From Bacteroidota bacterium (GTDB lineage Bacteria > Bacteroidota > Bacteroidia > Chitinophagales > Saprospiraceae), in assembly GCA_018222965.1 (NCBI GenBank), contig JAAEZH010000019.1, positions 45,869-97,631 of the forward strand: a DNA stretch of 51,763 bases. Reading direction: 5' to 3'. This document shows, in pieces, positions 27,872-36,856 of this stretch (the stretch's first letter is position 1; the number at the start of each line of letters is the position of its first letter). The notes under the pieces are model-generated. The model was given only the letters and a program-made list of their open reading frames with translations, ran no database searches and was not told the DNA's origin. Made by a program: the position numbers and the translations under genes.

Positions 27872-27887
27872 GGCCGAATAGTCGGCC
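27872..27887 (-). promoter_or_regulatory. 5'-end stem-loop of the OmpA-family mRNA
   Basis: GGCCGA and TCGGCC form a 6-bp stem with a 4-nt loop, starting within a few bases of the predicted transcription start. Such a hairpin at the extreme 5' end may stabilise the message, as known for enterobacterial ompA; that role here is inferred. Confidence 0.5.
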
Positions 27888-27890
27888 CTA

Positions 27891-27921
27891 CAAATGTATT
27901 GCATATTTATTCGTGTAACAA
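27891..27921 (-). promoter_or_regulatory. Promoter of the OmpA-family gene
   Basis: On the minus strand TTG (27919-27921), a 20-bp spacer and TACATTTG (27891-27898) match the Bacteroidota consensus at both elements. Confidence 0.8.
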
Positions 27922-28050
27922 GTAAAATACTTGCAATCATACCGTTGCCACGCTAATTTATACCTCCTATCCCCACATTATACCTTTCCCTCAACGTTCA
28001 GGATGATAAATTCCAACTTTATTTATTGGCCGGATATAGTCTAAACACGT

Positions 28051-29280
28051 TTATCCCATCAATTTGTTTAGTGCAATCTTCAAAGCAGTCTCTGAAATAA
28101 GGGTAGATTCCTTTCTTTCAGCCTGTACTTCGAGTAATCCCTGCTTGATGGTTTCTGATACATCTCCGAAAATCGCATCGTCGGTTACATCAACATCAGG
28201 TTGCATCAAATAAGCAAAAACACGCGCCATGCCACAGTTGGCAATAAAGTCGGGAATAAGGCTAAAACGCTTGTCGGCAAAAGTTGCGGTTGGTCCAAAA
28301 AAGATACCATCGTCTACAAATGGAACATTCGCTCCACAAGAGATTACTTCAATCCCGCCTTTAATAAGACGGTCTACCTGATCTTTTGTCACAAGTTTTG
28401 ATGCCGCTCCCGGAATAAAAATGTCGGCTCCTAAATCCCAGATTTTTTCGTTCGCTTCCGCGAATGAAATCATCTTGTCGGTATTCAGTTTATTTCCTTT
28501 TTTCTCAATGTACAGCTTTTTCACCGTTTCGAGATCCATACCCGTCGGATCAATTACTCCTCCGTCTTTATCGATCACCCCCAATAACTTAACGCCATCT
28601 ACGGCCAGATACGCTGCCGCGGCAGAAGCCACATTTCCCCAGCCCTGAATAATTGCCGTTTTTCCCTGAAGATCACTTCCTTTGTAAATGTCGTAATAAT
28701 GGCGCACCGATTCGGCTACTCCATAACCCGTGATCAAATCAGCTACGGCAAATCGCACCGGACCGTCTGGCACATACTTCGGATCTTCCACGATCTTGGC
28801 GCAGCCGTACCGGAGTTGTCCGATGGCATTGATCTTATCGCCTTTGCGACTGTCAAAATGCCCGTTTACAATGCCTTCCTGAGGATGCCACAAACCCAGA
28901 TCTTCCGTAATTGGAATAACGTCTTTGAGTTCGTCGACATTGAGATCTCCTCCGGTTCCGTAATAGTTCTTAAGCAGTGGAAATACCGCGCGATACCAAC
29001 GGCGTAAAACCTCTTCTCTTCTGGGATCATTTGGATCAAAATCAATACCGGATTTTGCGCCGCCTATAGCTGGTCCGCTCACGCTGAATTTGATCTCCAT
29101 CACTTTCGCCAGAGATACTACTTCGCTTTTTGTGAGACCTTTTCGCATGCGGGTACCGCCGCCTGCAGCCCCGTTTCGAAGGGAGTTGATCACTACCCAT
29201 CCCCGGGCAGAAGTTTCGGAATCATTCCATTCAAATATGATTTCCGGTTGTTTTTCTTTGTAGATTTTCAATAAATCCAT
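28051..29280 (-). CDS. Glu/Leu/Phe/Val family amino-acid dehydrogenase (glutamate dehydrogenase type)
   Basis: 409 residues. It catalyses reversible oxidative deamination of an amino acid with NAD(P). The N-terminal dehydrogenase domain shows GGGTRM, MEIKFSVSGPAIGGAKSGID with the catalytic Lys region, and YGTGGDLNVDE. The C-terminal Rossmann domain has ITGYGVAES and IQGWGNVASAAA, and ends with FIPGAAS, SCGANVPF and DFIANCGM. The open frame reaches 29343 and would overlap def, but the ATG at 29280 gives the usual N-terminus and a 34-nt gap. Whether glutamate or leucine/valine is the main substrate cannot be read reliably. Last gene of the ruvX-def-gdh group. Confidence 0.88.
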   Translation of the reverse strand: MDLLKIYKEKQPEIIFEWNDSETSARGWVVINSLRNGAAGGGTRMRKGLTKSEVVSLAKVMEIKFSVSGPAIGGAKSGIDFDPNDPRREEVLRRWYRAVFPLLKNYYGTGGDLNVDELKDVIPITEDLGLWHPQEGIVNGHFDSRKGDKINAIGQLRYGCAKIVEDPKYVPDGPVRFAVADLITGYGVAESVRHYYDIYKGSDLQGKTAIIQGWGNVASAAAAYLAVDGVKLLGVIDKDGGVIDPTGMDLETVKKLYIEKKGNKLNTDKMISFAEANEKIWDLGADIFIPGAASKLVTKDQVDRLIKGGIEVISCGANVPFVDDGIFFGPTATFADKRFSLIPDFIANCGMARVFAYLMQPDVDVTDDAIFGDVSETIKQGLLEVQAERKESTLISETALKIALNKLMG

Positions 29281-29314
29281 CGGGTGTATTTGGTCAGGTT
29301 TTATAAAGTAATTC

Positions 29315-29869
29315 TTAACGGGCAAATCGCATTCGGTAATCAACCGTAATCTTTCCTTTGCGGATGTTATCCAGCTTTCGCTTAATGAGTTTGCGTTTTA
29401 TAGGCTTCAAATGGTCCAGGAAGAGCACCCCTTCTATATGATCGTATTCGTGCTGGATCACCCGGGCATTGATACCGTCAAAAGTTTCTTCATGCTCCTC
29501 AAAGTTTTCATCCTGATAGCGCATGCGGATTTGGGGTTTCCGGTCTACATCGCCGTTTATTTGCGGAATGCTCAAACAGCCTTCTTCATAAGTCCAGGCC
29601 TCCCCTTCTTCTTCCAGAATCTCCGCATTAATAAATACTTTCTTGATCCCTTTTTCCTCCTCCCCTTCTTCCATGGTCTGAACGGTATCTACCAAAAACA
29701 AGCGGATACCCTTTCCTATCTGCGGAGCTGCCAGCCCCACTCCATTTGCATGATACATGGTTTCCCACATATCCTCAATCAACTTATCCAACCTGGGATA
29801 ATCTGCATCAATTTCCTCTGCTTCGCGTTTCAGCACAGGTTGCCCATAGGCATAAATCGGTAAAATCAT
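29315..29869 (-). CDS. def: Peptide deformylase
   Basis: 184 residues, the typical size. It removes the formyl group from nascent N-terminal Met. All three motifs are present: GVGLAAPQIG, EGCLSIP (Cys metal ligand) and QHEYDHIEGVLF (HExxH-like with both His ligands and the catalytic Glu). The frame is open to 29911; I chose the ATG at 29869, which gives ILPIYAYGQPVLKREAEEI, the conserved start of the family. It sits between ruvX and the amino-acid dehydrogenase on the same strand. Confidence 0.96.
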   Translation of the reverse strand: MILPIYAYGQPVLKREAEEIDADYPRLDKLIEDMWETMYHANGVGLAAPQIGKGIRLFLVDTVQTMEEGEEEKGIKKVFINAEILEEEGEAWTYEEGCLSIPQINGDVDRKPQIRMRYQDENFEEHEETFDGINARVIQHEYDHIEGVLFLDHLKPIKRKLIKRKLDNIRKGKITVDYRMRFAR

Positions 29870-29944
29870 ATCTAGTTTTTCTTTGAAAGCCGATAAATCG
29901 ACCTCAATCAAGCTGCGAAAATAAGCAAAAGGAAGCAGTGGTTA

Positions 29945-30361
29945 TCACCAAATCTCGGATTCGAGGTAATCGTGCAGGATCAATGCGGCTGCTACCCGGT
30001 CTACCAGGCCTTTATCCCGGCGCTTTTTTTGCCGGGCACCACTCGCCAGAATCGCTTTTTTAGCATCCTCGGAGGTGTACCTTTCATCCCAGGTGACGAC
30101 CTGTAGATCGGGATAAAGTTTTCGCAACTTACGCTCAAATCCAACGACTAGATGGGCAATTTGCGCCGGATTCCCATCCGGATGCAAGGGCATGCCCAAC
30201 ACAATACATTCTACTTCTTCTTCCGCTAAGTAATTTTTCAGGAATTCCAACAACTCAGCAGTAGCCAATGTTTCGAGGGGCTGTGCAATTAGCTTTAGGG
30301 GGTCTGTTACCGCCAGTCCCGTTCGTTTTGTACCGTAATCTATTGCCAGAATTCTTGCCAC
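29945..30361 (-). CDS. ruvX: Putative pre-16S rRNA nuclease / Holliday junction resolvase (YqgF/RuvX)
   Basis: 138 residues, the usual length. RNase H-like fold: ILAIDYGTKRTGLAVTDPLK at the N-terminus with the first catalytic Asp, GMPLHPDGNPAQIA, DERYTSEDAKKAI with D and E of the active site, and RVAAALILHDYL at the end with the last acidic/Asp region. It matures the 16S rRNA 5' end in well-studied bacteria. The start codon is GTG at 30361, placed 4 nt after a TATCTTTG promoter element. Confidence 0.93.
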   Translation of the reverse strand: MARILAIDYGTKRTGLAVTDPLKLIAQPLETLATAELLEFLKNYLAEEEVECIVLGMPLHPDGNPAQIAHLVVGFERKLRKLYPDLQVVTWDERYTSEDAKKAILASGARQKKRRDKGLVDRVAAALILHDYLESEIW

Positions 30362-30365
30362 GGCG

Positions 30366-30373
30366 CAAAGATA
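30366..30373 (-). promoter_or_regulatory. -7 element immediately before ruvX
   Basis: TATCTTTG on the minus strand, a perfect TAnnTTTG, ends only 4 nt before the GTG start, implying a leaderless or near-leaderless transcript. Confidence 0.5.
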
Positions 30374-30403
30374 CCATTAGATTTTTTAGGAAAAAATGTT
30401 CTT

Positions 30404-30690
30404 TGCCTCGCCTGCCGTACTGCCAAGGAAGGCAGGGGTTGAGGTTGGTTGAGTTGCCTCGCCTGCTATACTGGTAAGGAAAGCAGGGCTCGCTTTGCTC
30501 GACGGTGGGGGAAGTCGTCCGCTTGTGCGGACGGTGGGTTGAGAGCTCGCTGCGCTCGCTTTTTTATCCGCCGGAGGGGGAGGTCTAGGCTCCTATCGTC
30601 GCGTCTAGCCCGCCAGAGGTAAGTGTTAGTTTACAGCAGGCGTGGTCAAGCCCACCTTCGGCAGGCTACTGCCTTCGGCGGGCGAAGAAA
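30404..30690. repeat. Palindrome-rich spacer repeats between ruvX and the giant T9SS protein
   Basis: About 290 bp of short repeats and hairpins without a gene. Two near-copies of a CCTCGCCTGC...AAGGAA...GCAGGG unit lie at about 30405-30434 and 30457-30488. GTCCGC/GCGGAC forms a hairpin near 30516-30531, GCTCGC words recur at 30488-30560, and GGCAG/CTGCC forms another near 30660-30673. Confidence 0.6.
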
Positions 30691-30718
30691 AAAGGGCTGC
30701 CTTAAGGAAGACAGCCCC
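30687..30718 (-). terminator. Intrinsic terminator of the giant T9SS gene
   Basis: On the minus strand GGGCTG (30712-30717) pairs with CAGCCC (30694-30699) and is followed by six T residues. A second small hairpin, CGTCGC/GCGACG, lies nearer the stop codon. Confidence 0.75.
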
Positions 30719-30753
30719 GTCAAAAACCGTCGCAGGCAGGCGACGCATTATTC

Positions 30754-33700
30754 TTAGTTGCGCATGATTCTTTTACTTTGGAGGGTCTCTCCGGTTTTCA
30801 ACTCCATCAGATAAAGGCCGGATGTGGATAAATGGCTGGCAGGGATGATAATTTCCTGAGAGCCCGCTTCTGACCAAATCTGCTTGCGCCAAATTTCCTG
30901 GCCACGAATGTCCAACAGACGTATCTCGGTCATTCCCGGGATCTCCATTTTGAAGGATACAATCGCTTCGCCTTTGCCCGGATTGGGATACACCATGAGG
31001 TCTGAAGGTTTTGAATCGGCAAACCGCAGTTTAAGATTAACTGATTCTCCTTGCTGATTGATGGCTTCCGGCTGAATGTTTTCTGAATCTTCCGCTAAAC
31101 GAAGAACTTCAGACATCCTTGCTTCCCCTTTGGCGATAAATTGCAACTGATAGCCGCTCTCCAGCACATCTGAGGGAAATTGAATGCCGGTCAGTATTAT
31201 TGAACCAGCCATTTTTTGGGTAGCAGATGCCCATTCGCCGAAAGGCAAAATCTCCTTTAATTCTAAAGCCGATTTATCCCAGTTTAATTCCTGTTGCCAG
31301 GAGACCAGATCGGTCGGGAGTATTACCTCAACAAGGACCTGCTCTCCTTCTCGTATCACGCGATCGGGAATTTCCAGCCAGGCTTCCTGATAAGTCTGCC
31401 TGTCGCCGGCTGAATCCAGATTTAAGGGATCCGCACTATTATTGACGTCTCCAATCTTCACCCCGATAAAGTCGGCATCAGTAATATCGGTGCTCAGGTC
31501 ATTGACACTGAATACTTCCGGAAAGGGAGGATCAAAGGGGTTTTGCGGATTGGGAAATACATAGGCCGCATCCACAAATCGCCAGGAATCATTGCCGGGA
31601 AACTCGCTAATTTCCTGGATGATCAATTTTTGGATTTGCAAGGCATCCAGGGTCGTAATGGTTCCGGAATTGTTGACATCGGCAGCAATGAGTTTATAAG
31701 GAGAATCCAGTGTTTGCAAGCCAAGAATATGCATGCTGATCAGCAACATATCGTAAGTGGTCACCCCGTTTAGAGGGCCGATGTCCTTGCTGGGAGTAAC
31801 AGTATAATCCCCGCCCGCTGCCAGATCGTAAAAGCCGTAAAGCCCATCCGGTCCAACCATTTGCGCTGGCTGTAATCCCTGATTGAGATCCACTTCCACT
31901 TCGGCAACCGGCTCATCCGTTTCGGTGAGTATCTGTCCGGCGATACTCAGGTTTTCGGGATCACAATGTCCCAGGTTATCCTGCACAAAGACGGTGAAGG
32001 TGCAATAATCAAAATTCCAGGCTTCGTCGAAGACCCACAATGTCAGTTCCTGCGGACCAATATCATCGCAGGTAAAGGTTTGAACGGTATCGGCAAATTG
32101 CCCGGTAAAGGTAAGCAAGAGGTCTTCGGGGGCGGTACAATTGTCATAACTGCCCAGGTTGAAGGTATGGACATTGACCTCCACAAAACCGTCTTCCGAC
32201 ATCTCAATGACGGCACCATTCATACAAACCGGCGTCGGCTTTTTGGCATCCACCACATGCAGGATATAGCTGCAGTAGGTAGCGTTTCCACACTGGTCTG
32301 TCACCACATACTCTACATTGTAATCGCCCAGTGGCACATTCGGAAACGGTCCGTAGCCCTCCCCGAGATCTGAGGAAATATCTACTTCGAGATTCGGGCT
32401 GCAATCGGTTACGAAGGGTTCGTTTAAGGTTACTGTTTCGTAACAAACGGGAGAGGTGATTTTCACAAAAGTGCTAAAGGCACAGAATACTTCCGGCGCC
32501 TGATTGTCGATCACTTTTATCACCTGCTCATGGGTCCAGATGCCCTCATCTGTATTCGGATCAAACTGGCACCAGTCGATGACCGACCAGGTACGGATGA
32601 TCTTAAAACAAGCCGTATCTGATAATTCAAAATAGGCATCTTCATAGCTGATTCCGGTCAGCGAACAGTCGTTGGGCAAAAATTCCGGATAGCCATAATT
32701 TACCGGATCGACCGGCAGGCTGTCGGGGTGCAATTGCAAGGTGGAATCACAACTGCTTGCCAGATAATCCTCCGGCCATAGAATATCACTTTCGCCGAAA
32801 GGCAAAGGATCTTCTACCTCTACCACAAAGGCACAGGAAGCTGCATTTCCGGAAGGATCGACAGCGGTGTAATTGAAATTCAACTTTCCAATGCCACAAT
32901 CATTCAGATCTTCGACCACGACCACGTCCAGATCATAGCCACAAGGCTCGGTAACAATCGGATCCCCAAAGGCAGATGGCTCCATGGGAGCTTGTCCGCA
33001 GTCGATCACCTGATACTCCGGACATTCAATAACTGGAGCCAGTTTGTCTTCGACTTCAACTTCCACCATACATTGATTGGCATTGCCGAAGGTATCTTCT
33101 ACCTGAACCTGAACCAGGATGTTATTATTGGCGATATCCGCACAATCAAAAAACACGGTGGGTGTAAAGTCATCGTTGCTGTCCATGCGCCTTGCGGCGA
33201 ATGAGACTTCGGTACAAAAGTCATAGCTGCCGTCGTCGAGTTCCACTGCCGGCAATTCGGCCACGCCCTGCGCATCGAGTGAAATGGTGGTAAACTCATC
33301 GCATATTGCTACCGGAGCAGAGGCATCAATGATGTGCAGCGAAAGGCTACAATCCGATTCATTGCCGCACTCATCGGTGGCTTCAATGGTGAGGTCGTAA
33401 ATGCCGGCCGGTACATCCTGTAAGAAAACACCTGCCGGGGAAGCTCCGCCGGGCAGTCCGATGATATTTAGTTCAAAAGGCGAACAGGCATCCTGGGCAT
33501 CGATTTCCGGAAAGAAAAAGTCGGCCACACAGCCGGGGCCGTTGATGCTTACCGCCAGCGAATCCGGGCAGTTTAGCAGCGGTGGTTCCTGATCTGCCAG
33601 ATGAATAAACTGGCTGTGAATCAGGATCTCTTCCGGTTGACACCAGTTATAGATGGTCCATTTTCGGAGGATTTTATAACTATCGCCACAACCTTCCAGA

Positions 33701-35094
33701 ATCACATCCGACCAGGTGACATTGAGTTGGCATACGCTTTCGCCTTCGTAAAGGGGTAAGCCATTTATAGTTGGGTAACCGCTAATATCCGGGCCGGGTT
33801 GGTCATCGCCACAGGACAGGGCATCTTCGTCGTCCAGATCCGGAGGAAAAACGATTAGCTCGGGCTGAGGACGCAGGACTTCAATAATCTGATTGCAGGG
33901 TACTGCACTATTTCCGGAAGCATCTACTGCCTGCCATTTTTTGGTGATGATCTTGATAAAATCCCCACCGTCGAGGCAATCAAAGGTTTGTACCTGCTGA
34001 GCGCCAACTGTCGGATTCAGGAAGCCATCACAATTATCGGTTGCTGTTGGCGGAGGTACGGTTGCCGGATCTTCGAGGCAACTGATTTGAATGGGTTCTT
34101 CCGGACAATCGATAACAGGTTTAAGTTTATCATACACGATGATCTGGCTCCAGCAGGAATTTTCATCGCAGGTATTGGTGATTTGTACGTTCAGGGTTTG
34201 TCCAACCATGGAGGCATTCACAACATCTCCGAGATCATTTATTCCGTCAAAAATATGCACTTCAAAAATGGAATAGCTGTCATAGCTGCCTTCCAGGATC
34301 ACATCCGGGTGCAGCACCTCCATACAATCTTCGTCGAGTGAAATTTGAATGACATTGTTGCAATCCATACTGGCAGCTTGGCTGGCAACCTCCAATTGCT
34401 GACTGACAGCCTGTACACAACCTGGTTCACAGTAGGTACAGGGAGCCTGGTCGGGCGTTTGATCGAAAGTGTATTGTACCTCATATTGGCCAATACCCAG
34501 CGCTGCCGGATCAAAAACCAGGGCATTGGGTACGAGGATGCTCCCATCGCTGGCATCCAGAATATCAAAAATGCCCTCGCCTTCTGCACCGTTTCCATTG
34601 CCTTGCAATTCCTGTACTTCAGAAGATTCACAATAACCGGCAGCCAGCGGATCCATGATTGGTTCCGGATAGGCGCATACGTTGTTAAGTTGGAGTGTAT
34701 CAACCCCATTACTCAGACTAATGGAGTAGCCTACACCGTCAATGTGCAATCCCTTGAGCAGGTAATAGCCGAGATCTGCCTCCAGCATTTCATTCCCTTC
34801 CGCATAGGGAAAAGGAGGAAGGGGCGGTTGCGGACTAGCCTGGTGATAAAAGCCATTAACCTCCAGCACCTTCCAGGATTCTCCGGCTTCTGATTCAACA
34901 ACGAGTGTTTCGGTAAACTGTCCGTTATTTAAAGTTGTAGCATTTCCCTGTGTACCTGTATTGCTTTCCCGGCAGGCGCAGGCATCAAGTGTATAGGCAA
35001 TCGGCTCCGGGCAATCTTCACATTGGGCCTGAAGAATAGTCACATTCGCTGTAAAGCAAAAAAGTAAAAACCATAGTTTTTTCAATTTGACCAT
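30754..35094 (-). CDS. Giant secreted HYR-type protein with dockerin-like domain and T9SS sorting domain
   Basis: About 1446 residues. A signal peptide (VKLKKLWFLLFCFTANVTILQAQ) is followed by many Cys-containing HYR/Ig-like modules marked by recurring CP-start and DNCDG/D-x-CGN motifs (IDCPEEPIQISCLEDPATVP, LLNCPDSLAVSI, IYDLTIEATDECGNESDC, YNVEYVVTDQCGNATYC). Near the C-terminus is a carboxypeptidase-regulatory-like segment (GQILTETDEPVAEVEVDLNQ), then a dockerin type I-like pair of calcium loops (DVNNSGTITTLDALQIQKLI; IGVKIGDVNNSA), and finally a T9SS type A sorting domain (VYPNPGKGEAIVSF ... SGLYLMELKTGE). The frame is open to a TTG at 35292; the ATG at 35094 makes the best signal peptide (an ATG at 35124 adds ten residues). 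Likely a surface adhesin or matrix protein. Confidence 0.87.
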   Translation of the reverse strand: MVKLKKLWFLLFCFTANVTILQAQCEDCPEPIAYTLDACACRESNTGTQGNATTLNNGQFTETLVVESEAGESWKVLEVNGFYHQASPQPPLPPFPYAEGNEMLEADLGYYLLKGLHIDGVGYSISLSNGVDTLQLNNVCAYPEPIMDPLAAGYCESSEVQELQGNGNGAEGEGIFDILDASDGSILVPNALVFDPAALGIGQYEVQYTFDQTPDQAPCTYCEPGCVQAVSQQLEVASQAASMDCNNVIQISLDEDCMEVLHPDVILEGSYDSYSIFEVHIFDGINDLGDVVNASMVGQTLNVQITNTCDENSCWSQIIVYDKLKPVIDCPEEPIQISCLEDPATVPPPTATDNCDGFLNPTVGAQQVQTFDCLDGGDFIKIITKKWQAVDASGNSAVPCNQIIEVLRPQPELIVFPPDLDDEDALSCGDDQPGPDISGYPTINGLPLYEGESVCQLNVTWSDVILEGCGDSYKILRKWTIYNWCQPEEILIHSQFIHLADQEPPLLNCPDSLAVSINGPGCVADFFFPEIDAQDACSPFELNIIGLPGGASPAGVFLQDVPAGIYDLTIEATDECGNESDCSLSLHIIDASAPVAICDEFTTISLDAQGVAELPAVELDDGSYDFCTEVSFAARRMDSNDDFTPTVFFDCADIANNNILVQVQVEDTFGNANQCMVEVEVEDKLAPVIECPEYQVIDCGQAPMEPSAFGDPIVTEPCGYDLDVVVVEDLNDCGIGKLNFNYTAVDPSGNAASCAFVVEVEDPLPFGESDILWPEDYLASSCDSTLQLHPDSLPVDPVNYGYPEFLPNDCSLTGISYEDAYFELSDTACFKIIRTWSVIDWCQFDPNTDEGIWTHEQVIKVIDNQAPEVFCAFSTFVKITSPVCYETVTLNEPFVTDCSPNLEVDISSDLGEGYGPFPNVPLGDYNVEYVVTDQCGNATYCSYILHVVDAKKPTPVCMNGAVIEMSEDGFVEVNVHTFNLGSYDNCTAPEDLLLTFTGQFADTVQTFTCDDIGPQELTLWVFDEAWNFDYCTFTVFVQDNLGHCDPENLSIAGQILTETDEPVAEVEVDLNQGLQPAQMVGPDGLYGFYDLAAGGDYTVTPSKDIGPLNGVTTYDMLLISMHILGLQTLDSPYKLIAADVNNSGTITTLDALQIQKLIIQEISEFPGNDSWRFVDAAYVFPNPQNPFDPPFPEVFSVNDLSTDITDADFIGVKIGDVNNSADPLNLDSAGDRQTYQEAWLEIPDRVIREGEQVLVEVILPTDLVSWQQELNWDKSALELKEILPFGEWASATQKMAGSIILTGIQFPSDVLESGYQLQFIAKGEARMSEVLRLAEDSENIQPEAINQQGESVNLKLRFADSKPSDLMVYPNPGKGEAIVSFKMEIPGMTEIRLLDIRGQEIWRKQIWSEAGSQEIIIPASHLSTSGLYLMELKTGETLQSKRIMRN

Positions 35095-35459
35095 ATCCCG
35101 GCCTTCTCGGTAGTCATTTTTCATGTTGGATTGCTGTTTTTCAGTTATTGGGTTTACCCTGCCATTCCCGGATGGCTTAGAGTTTCTTTCAGATGCTGTG
35201 ACCTGAAACTTTATTATAGAGCATCCACTCCTTAGCAACGCGAGTTGTAAGCAATGGCAGCCGATGCTGTGCAAGAGGCACAAAACGGCCAATGGTCAAC
35301 GGCAAAACTGCCTTGACCTGTAGGGTTTAGGGAAAGGGGAAATGGGTAGTGCGCCCTATTGGGGGTCACACAAGGCTTTTTGGACGGGGGAGATAACTTT
35401 AACTCTTTATGGCTAAAATCAGCCATTAAAACAGTCGGGGGTTATCGAAGCGTTGACAA

Positions 35460-35467
35460 CAAATATA
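35460..35467 (-). promoter_or_regulatory. -7-like element in the spacer upstream of the giant T9SS gene
   Basis: TATATTTG on the minus strand matches TAnnTTTG, but there is no -33 element at the normal spacing and the leader would be about 360 nt. In the 35095-35588 spacer I otherwise see only an ATGGCT/AGCCAT hairpin near 35410-35425 and the adaptor terminator. Confidence 0.3.
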
Positions 35468-35541
35468 ATTGATCGGGCGGACAATCCGGCTTTCGCCGAA
35501 TAAATATTTAGAAAGGAAGGAATGAAAAGAGCTGAATTAAA

Positions 35542-35579
35542 CAATCCCGGCTGCAGAAAGGCGGATGCAGCCGGGATTG
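35542..35579 (-). terminator. Terminator of the ABC export operon
   Basis: A perfect 14-bp inverted repeat, CAATCCCGGCTGCA (35542-35555) and TGCAGCCGGGATTG (35566-35579), lies directly after the adaptor stop codon; T residues follow only loosely on the minus strand. Confidence 0.7.
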
Positions 35580-35588
35580 GGATGTTTG

Positions 35589-36830
35589 TTATTGCTTGGC
35601 GATCTGCTTTTTCACCTGGGAAGTTGTATCAAGGCCACTGAGGATTTCAACCTGAATACCGTCTGACAAACCAATTTCTACCGGTTTTTTCTCAAATTCC
35701 TGATCTCCGGTTTGAATTTCCACGAAAGTGGCCTCTTCTTCAAAGATCAGATCGCGCTCTTTGATGGAGATAGTGGCCTCTCTTTTATCCAAAATAATAT
35801 CAGCATTGGCGCTATATCCTGCCCGGAGGAAGATTTCTCCGACCGGCTTGATGGCCGCTTTTATTTCAAACTTGACAGAACCATCTTCTTCCACCCCTTT
35901 TGGTGCAATGTATTCGAGGGTCGCGTCAAAAGTTTCGCCTTCGATGGCACCGACGGTCAGTTCGAGTGGCATGCCTTCGCGGAGTTTGCCTACATCCGAC
36001 TCATCTACCTGGCCTTCAAAGACCAGAGACTGCATATCGGCCACCGTAGCGATGGTAGTTCCTTCGTTGAAGTTGTTTCGTTCGATCACCGAAGTACCCA
36101 CCTCCACGGGAATATCCAGCACCATTCCGTCAACGGTTGAAGTAACCAGGTTAGCAACCTGTTTCGATTTTCGAGAGGCTCCTTCCTGCAGCAGTTGCAG
36201 ATTGTTTTCTGCGGCTTCCAGTTCCTGCAGGCGGATGTTTAATTCAGACTCAAAGGCCGCCAAATTGTTGGTAGCAGCAACCTGTACGTTTTCGTATTCG
36301 GCTTTAGCCAGTTCCATTTGGGTTCTGAAACTGTTGTACTCCTGCTCGGATACTACGCCGTCTTCAAACAGGGCCTTGCGCCGTTCTTCTTCGCGTTTGG
36401 CATCTTCATACCTTAGGCGGGCAGCATCAACGTCCAGTTTCCGGTCGCTAAGTCCGCGCTGGCGTTCCAACTCCCGCTGGGCTTCATTGTATCGAATACG
36501 GGCCAGTTCGAGGCTGTTTCGGGCATTATTGATGTTTACCTGGCTGGGAACCAGCTTGATTTTGGCAATTTGCTGTCCCAGTTTAACTTCCTGTCCGGGT
36601 TCTACATACAGTGCTTCTACGACACCGGAGACCTGGGGTTTGATCATGACTTCTTTTCGAGGACGCACGGCACCGCTGGCTACCGCTTTTTTCACGATGT
36701 CTCGAATTTCCGGTTCTTCGACCTCATAAACAACGGGTTCCTTATTGGCCTGATTGTAAAAATAGATACCGAGCAAAATGGATAAAATGCCGAGGATAAC
36801 GGCCAGGGTAATGACTACGCCTTTTCTCAT
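35589..36830 (-). CDS. HlyD/MacA-type periplasmic adaptor subunit
   Basis: 413 residues. An N-terminal membrane anchor (GVVITLAVILGILSILLGIYFY) is followed by a lipoyl-like half-motif (VMIKPQVSGVVEALYVEPGQEVKLGQQIAKI), a long coiled-coil hairpin at about 100-225 (ELARIRYNEAQRELERQRG, EEERRKALFEDGVVSEQEYN), the returning lipoyl half (STVDGMVLDIPVEVGTSV), and beta-barrel and membrane-proximal domains. It bridges the inner-membrane ABC transporter to an outer-membrane channel. It is the last gene of an operon with an ATPase and two permeases; no TolC-like gene is nearby. Confidence 0.9.
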   Translation of the reverse strand: MRKGVVITLAVILGILSILLGIYFYNQANKEPVVYEVEEPEIRDIVKKAVASGAVRPRKEVMIKPQVSGVVEALYVEPGQEVKLGQQIAKIKLVPSQVNINNARNSLELARIRYNEAQRELERQRGLSDRKLDVDAARLRYEDAKREEERRKALFEDGVVSEQEYNSFRTQMELAKAEYENVQVAATNNLAAFESELNIRLQELEAAENNLQLLQEGASRKSKQVANLVTSTVDGMVLDIPVEVGTSVIERNNFNEGTTIATVADMQSLVFEGQVDESDVGKLREGMPLELTVGAIEGETFDATLEYIAPKGVEEDGSVKFEIKAAIKPVGEIFLRAGYSANADIILDKREATISIKERDLIFEEEATFVEIQTGDQEFEKKPVEIGLSDGIQVEILSGLDTTSQVKKQIAKQ

Positions 36831-36856
36831 AATATTTTCAGTTGGGTGATTTGCTT

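Noticed and set aside
35232-35426. A 64-codon open frame upstream of the giant T9SS gene
   Set aside because: No recognisable feature, no start context, and it lies in the long leader or spacer of that gene.
35728-36729. A 333-codon open frame on the plus strand
   Set aside because: It is the antisense of the HlyD/MacA adaptor; the translation is Ser/Arg-rich with no domain, as expected of a mirror frame.
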